Assembly: GCA_001897825.1 (NCBI GenBank)
Contig: MKUM01000033.1
Coordinates: 1 to 36,141, forward strand
Source of the DNA: Candidatus Amoebophilus sp. 36-38
GTDB taxonomy: Bacteria; Bacteroidota; Bacteroidia; Cytophagales; Amoebophilaceae
Reading direction: 5' to 3'
Length of the DNA: 36,141 nt
In this document: positions 35,520 through 36,141 of the stretch, piece after piece
Layout: every line of letters starts with the position of its first letter
Position numbering within the stretch: position 1 is the first letter of the stretch
Made by a program: the position numbers and the translations under genes
Notes under the pieces: generated by a model
The model's database searches: none
The model's input: only the letters and a program-made list of their open reading frames with translations
Told to the model about the DNA's origin: nothing

Positions 35520-36141
35520 ATGTATAAGCACCAAGCAAATTATACCCATACTTATAAAAGAATAATAGTTCAACTGTTATTAAGTGTAGTTCTATTTGCG
35601 AACTGCGAACATGTGGGTGTTAGTCCTAATTCTGTTGATTCACAGCCAGAACAAGAAGTGGGACAGGGCAAAATCATTATAACTGATCAGCAAGAAGATA
35701 TAGAGGTGGCACAGCAAGCGGGGTCAGGATTTTCTAATCTACCCATAGAGCTTCAAGCTTATATTTTGTCATTTTTAGATCCGAAGAACTTTCATAGAGC
35801 TTCTTTGGTTTGCCATATGTGGAGAGATGCTGCGTTTATGGCAGGAGAAGAAAAAACGCTGGACTTATCAAAAAAGAAATTAGATGAAAAAGATTGTCAG
35901 GCGCTGCTAAAAGCACCTTTTACCTGGATGATCCTTAAAAAGTGTCAATTAGGAAATCAAGAGATGCTCATTCTTTCTCAATCTACTAGAATGAAGCATT
36001 TAGATTTAGAAGGCAACAACATAGAAGATGCTGGAGCGCAGATCCTTGTTAGTGGCAATCTTGTTGCGCTCACTTACCTGAATTTGAGAGACAACCGTAT
36101 AGGAGCTGCAGGAGTACAGGCTCTTGCAAGCGGCAATCTTT
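35520..36141 (+). CDS. F-box and leucine-rich-repeat lipoprotein, copy 2 (3' end outside window)
   Basis: The frame starts at ATG 35520 and is open to the window end, giving the first 207 residues of a paralogue of copy 1. The signal (LLLSVVLFANC, C29), the F-box (about 69-106) and the first two LRR units are visible. The F-box region is almost identical to copy 1, with only a valine-to-methionine change in CHMWRD, whereas the segment after C29 and the region before the LRRs differ more (VSPNSVDSQPEQEV; WMILKKCQLGNQE). The array length cannot be judged. Tandem position and shared upstream sequence show recent duplication. Confidence 0.9.
   Translation, partial: MYKHQANYTHTYKRIIVQLLLSVVLFANCEHVGVSPNSVDSQPEQEVGQGKIIITDQQEDIEVAQQAGSGFSNLPIELQAYILSFLDPKNFHRASLVCHMWRDAAFMAGEEKTLDLSKKKLDEKDCQALLKAPFTWMILKKCQLGNQEMLILSQSTRMKHLDLEGNNIEDAGAQILVSGNLVALTYLNLRDNRIGAAGVQALASGNL

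Overview
The window is AT-rich bacterial DNA that reads as the genome of an intracellular Bacteroidetes symbiont, most like the amoeba endosymbiont group of Amoebophilus/Cardinium. The grounds are a very large ankyrin-repeat protein, a tandem family of ankyrin-repeat lipoproteins, two tandem F-box/leucine-rich-repeat proteins (a eukaryote-type combination), an Rpn-family nuclease, MITE-like elements, TAnnTTTG-type -7 promoter motifs, and housekeeping genes scattered singly among them. The species assignment is inference from content; no rRNA or tRNA gene was seen.

Layout. 1-4893: 3' part of a giant ankyrin protein, convergent with an M32 carboxypeptidase (4976-6475, minus). 6772-9772 (minus): an Rpn-type nuclease and a multidomain lipoprotein made of repeated beta-rich modules. 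10206-11979: a DrrA/DrrB-type ABC exporter. 12093-13187 (minus): Mrp Fe-S carrier. 13593-16939: CCA-adding enzyme, an unrecognised lipoprotein and RsmH. 17199-19239: sufS-sufE-sufT. 19349-24911: three tandem ankyrin lipoproteins whose N-terminal module resembles those in the 7745-9772 lipoprotein. 25067-27017: bacilliredoxin, a bcp-like gene fragment, a DUF488 protein and a Bcp peroxiredoxin, with a degraded MITE between the last two. 27368-30730: a 1120-residue fusion of a sodium/solute symporter, a degenerate histidine-kinase-like region and an intact SpoT-type HD hydrolase domain. 31062-33815: two paralogous BadF/GlcNAc-kinase-like proteins with signal peptides, abutting a 3-methyladenine DNA glycosylase gene. 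34160-36141: two tandem F-box/LRR lipoproteins, the second cut by the window end; a 145-bp MITE with 4-bp target duplication sits in the upstream region of the first only.

How it fits together. The housekeeping genes cover Fe-S assembly (suf, mrp), tRNA and rRNA maturation (cca, rsmH), thiol/peroxide defence and DNA repair. The accessory genes are dominated by exported or surface proteins with eukaryote-like interaction domains (ankyrin, F-box, LRR), which suggests host interaction. The most unusual gene is the symporter/pseudokinase/(p)ppGpp-hydrolase fusion, which could couple solute uptake directly to alarmone breakdown. Repeats are prominent: 99-bp and 105-bp coding repeats, a 2.1-kb tandem duplication, mosaic paralogues, a palindromic element in two spacers, and two MITE-like elements.
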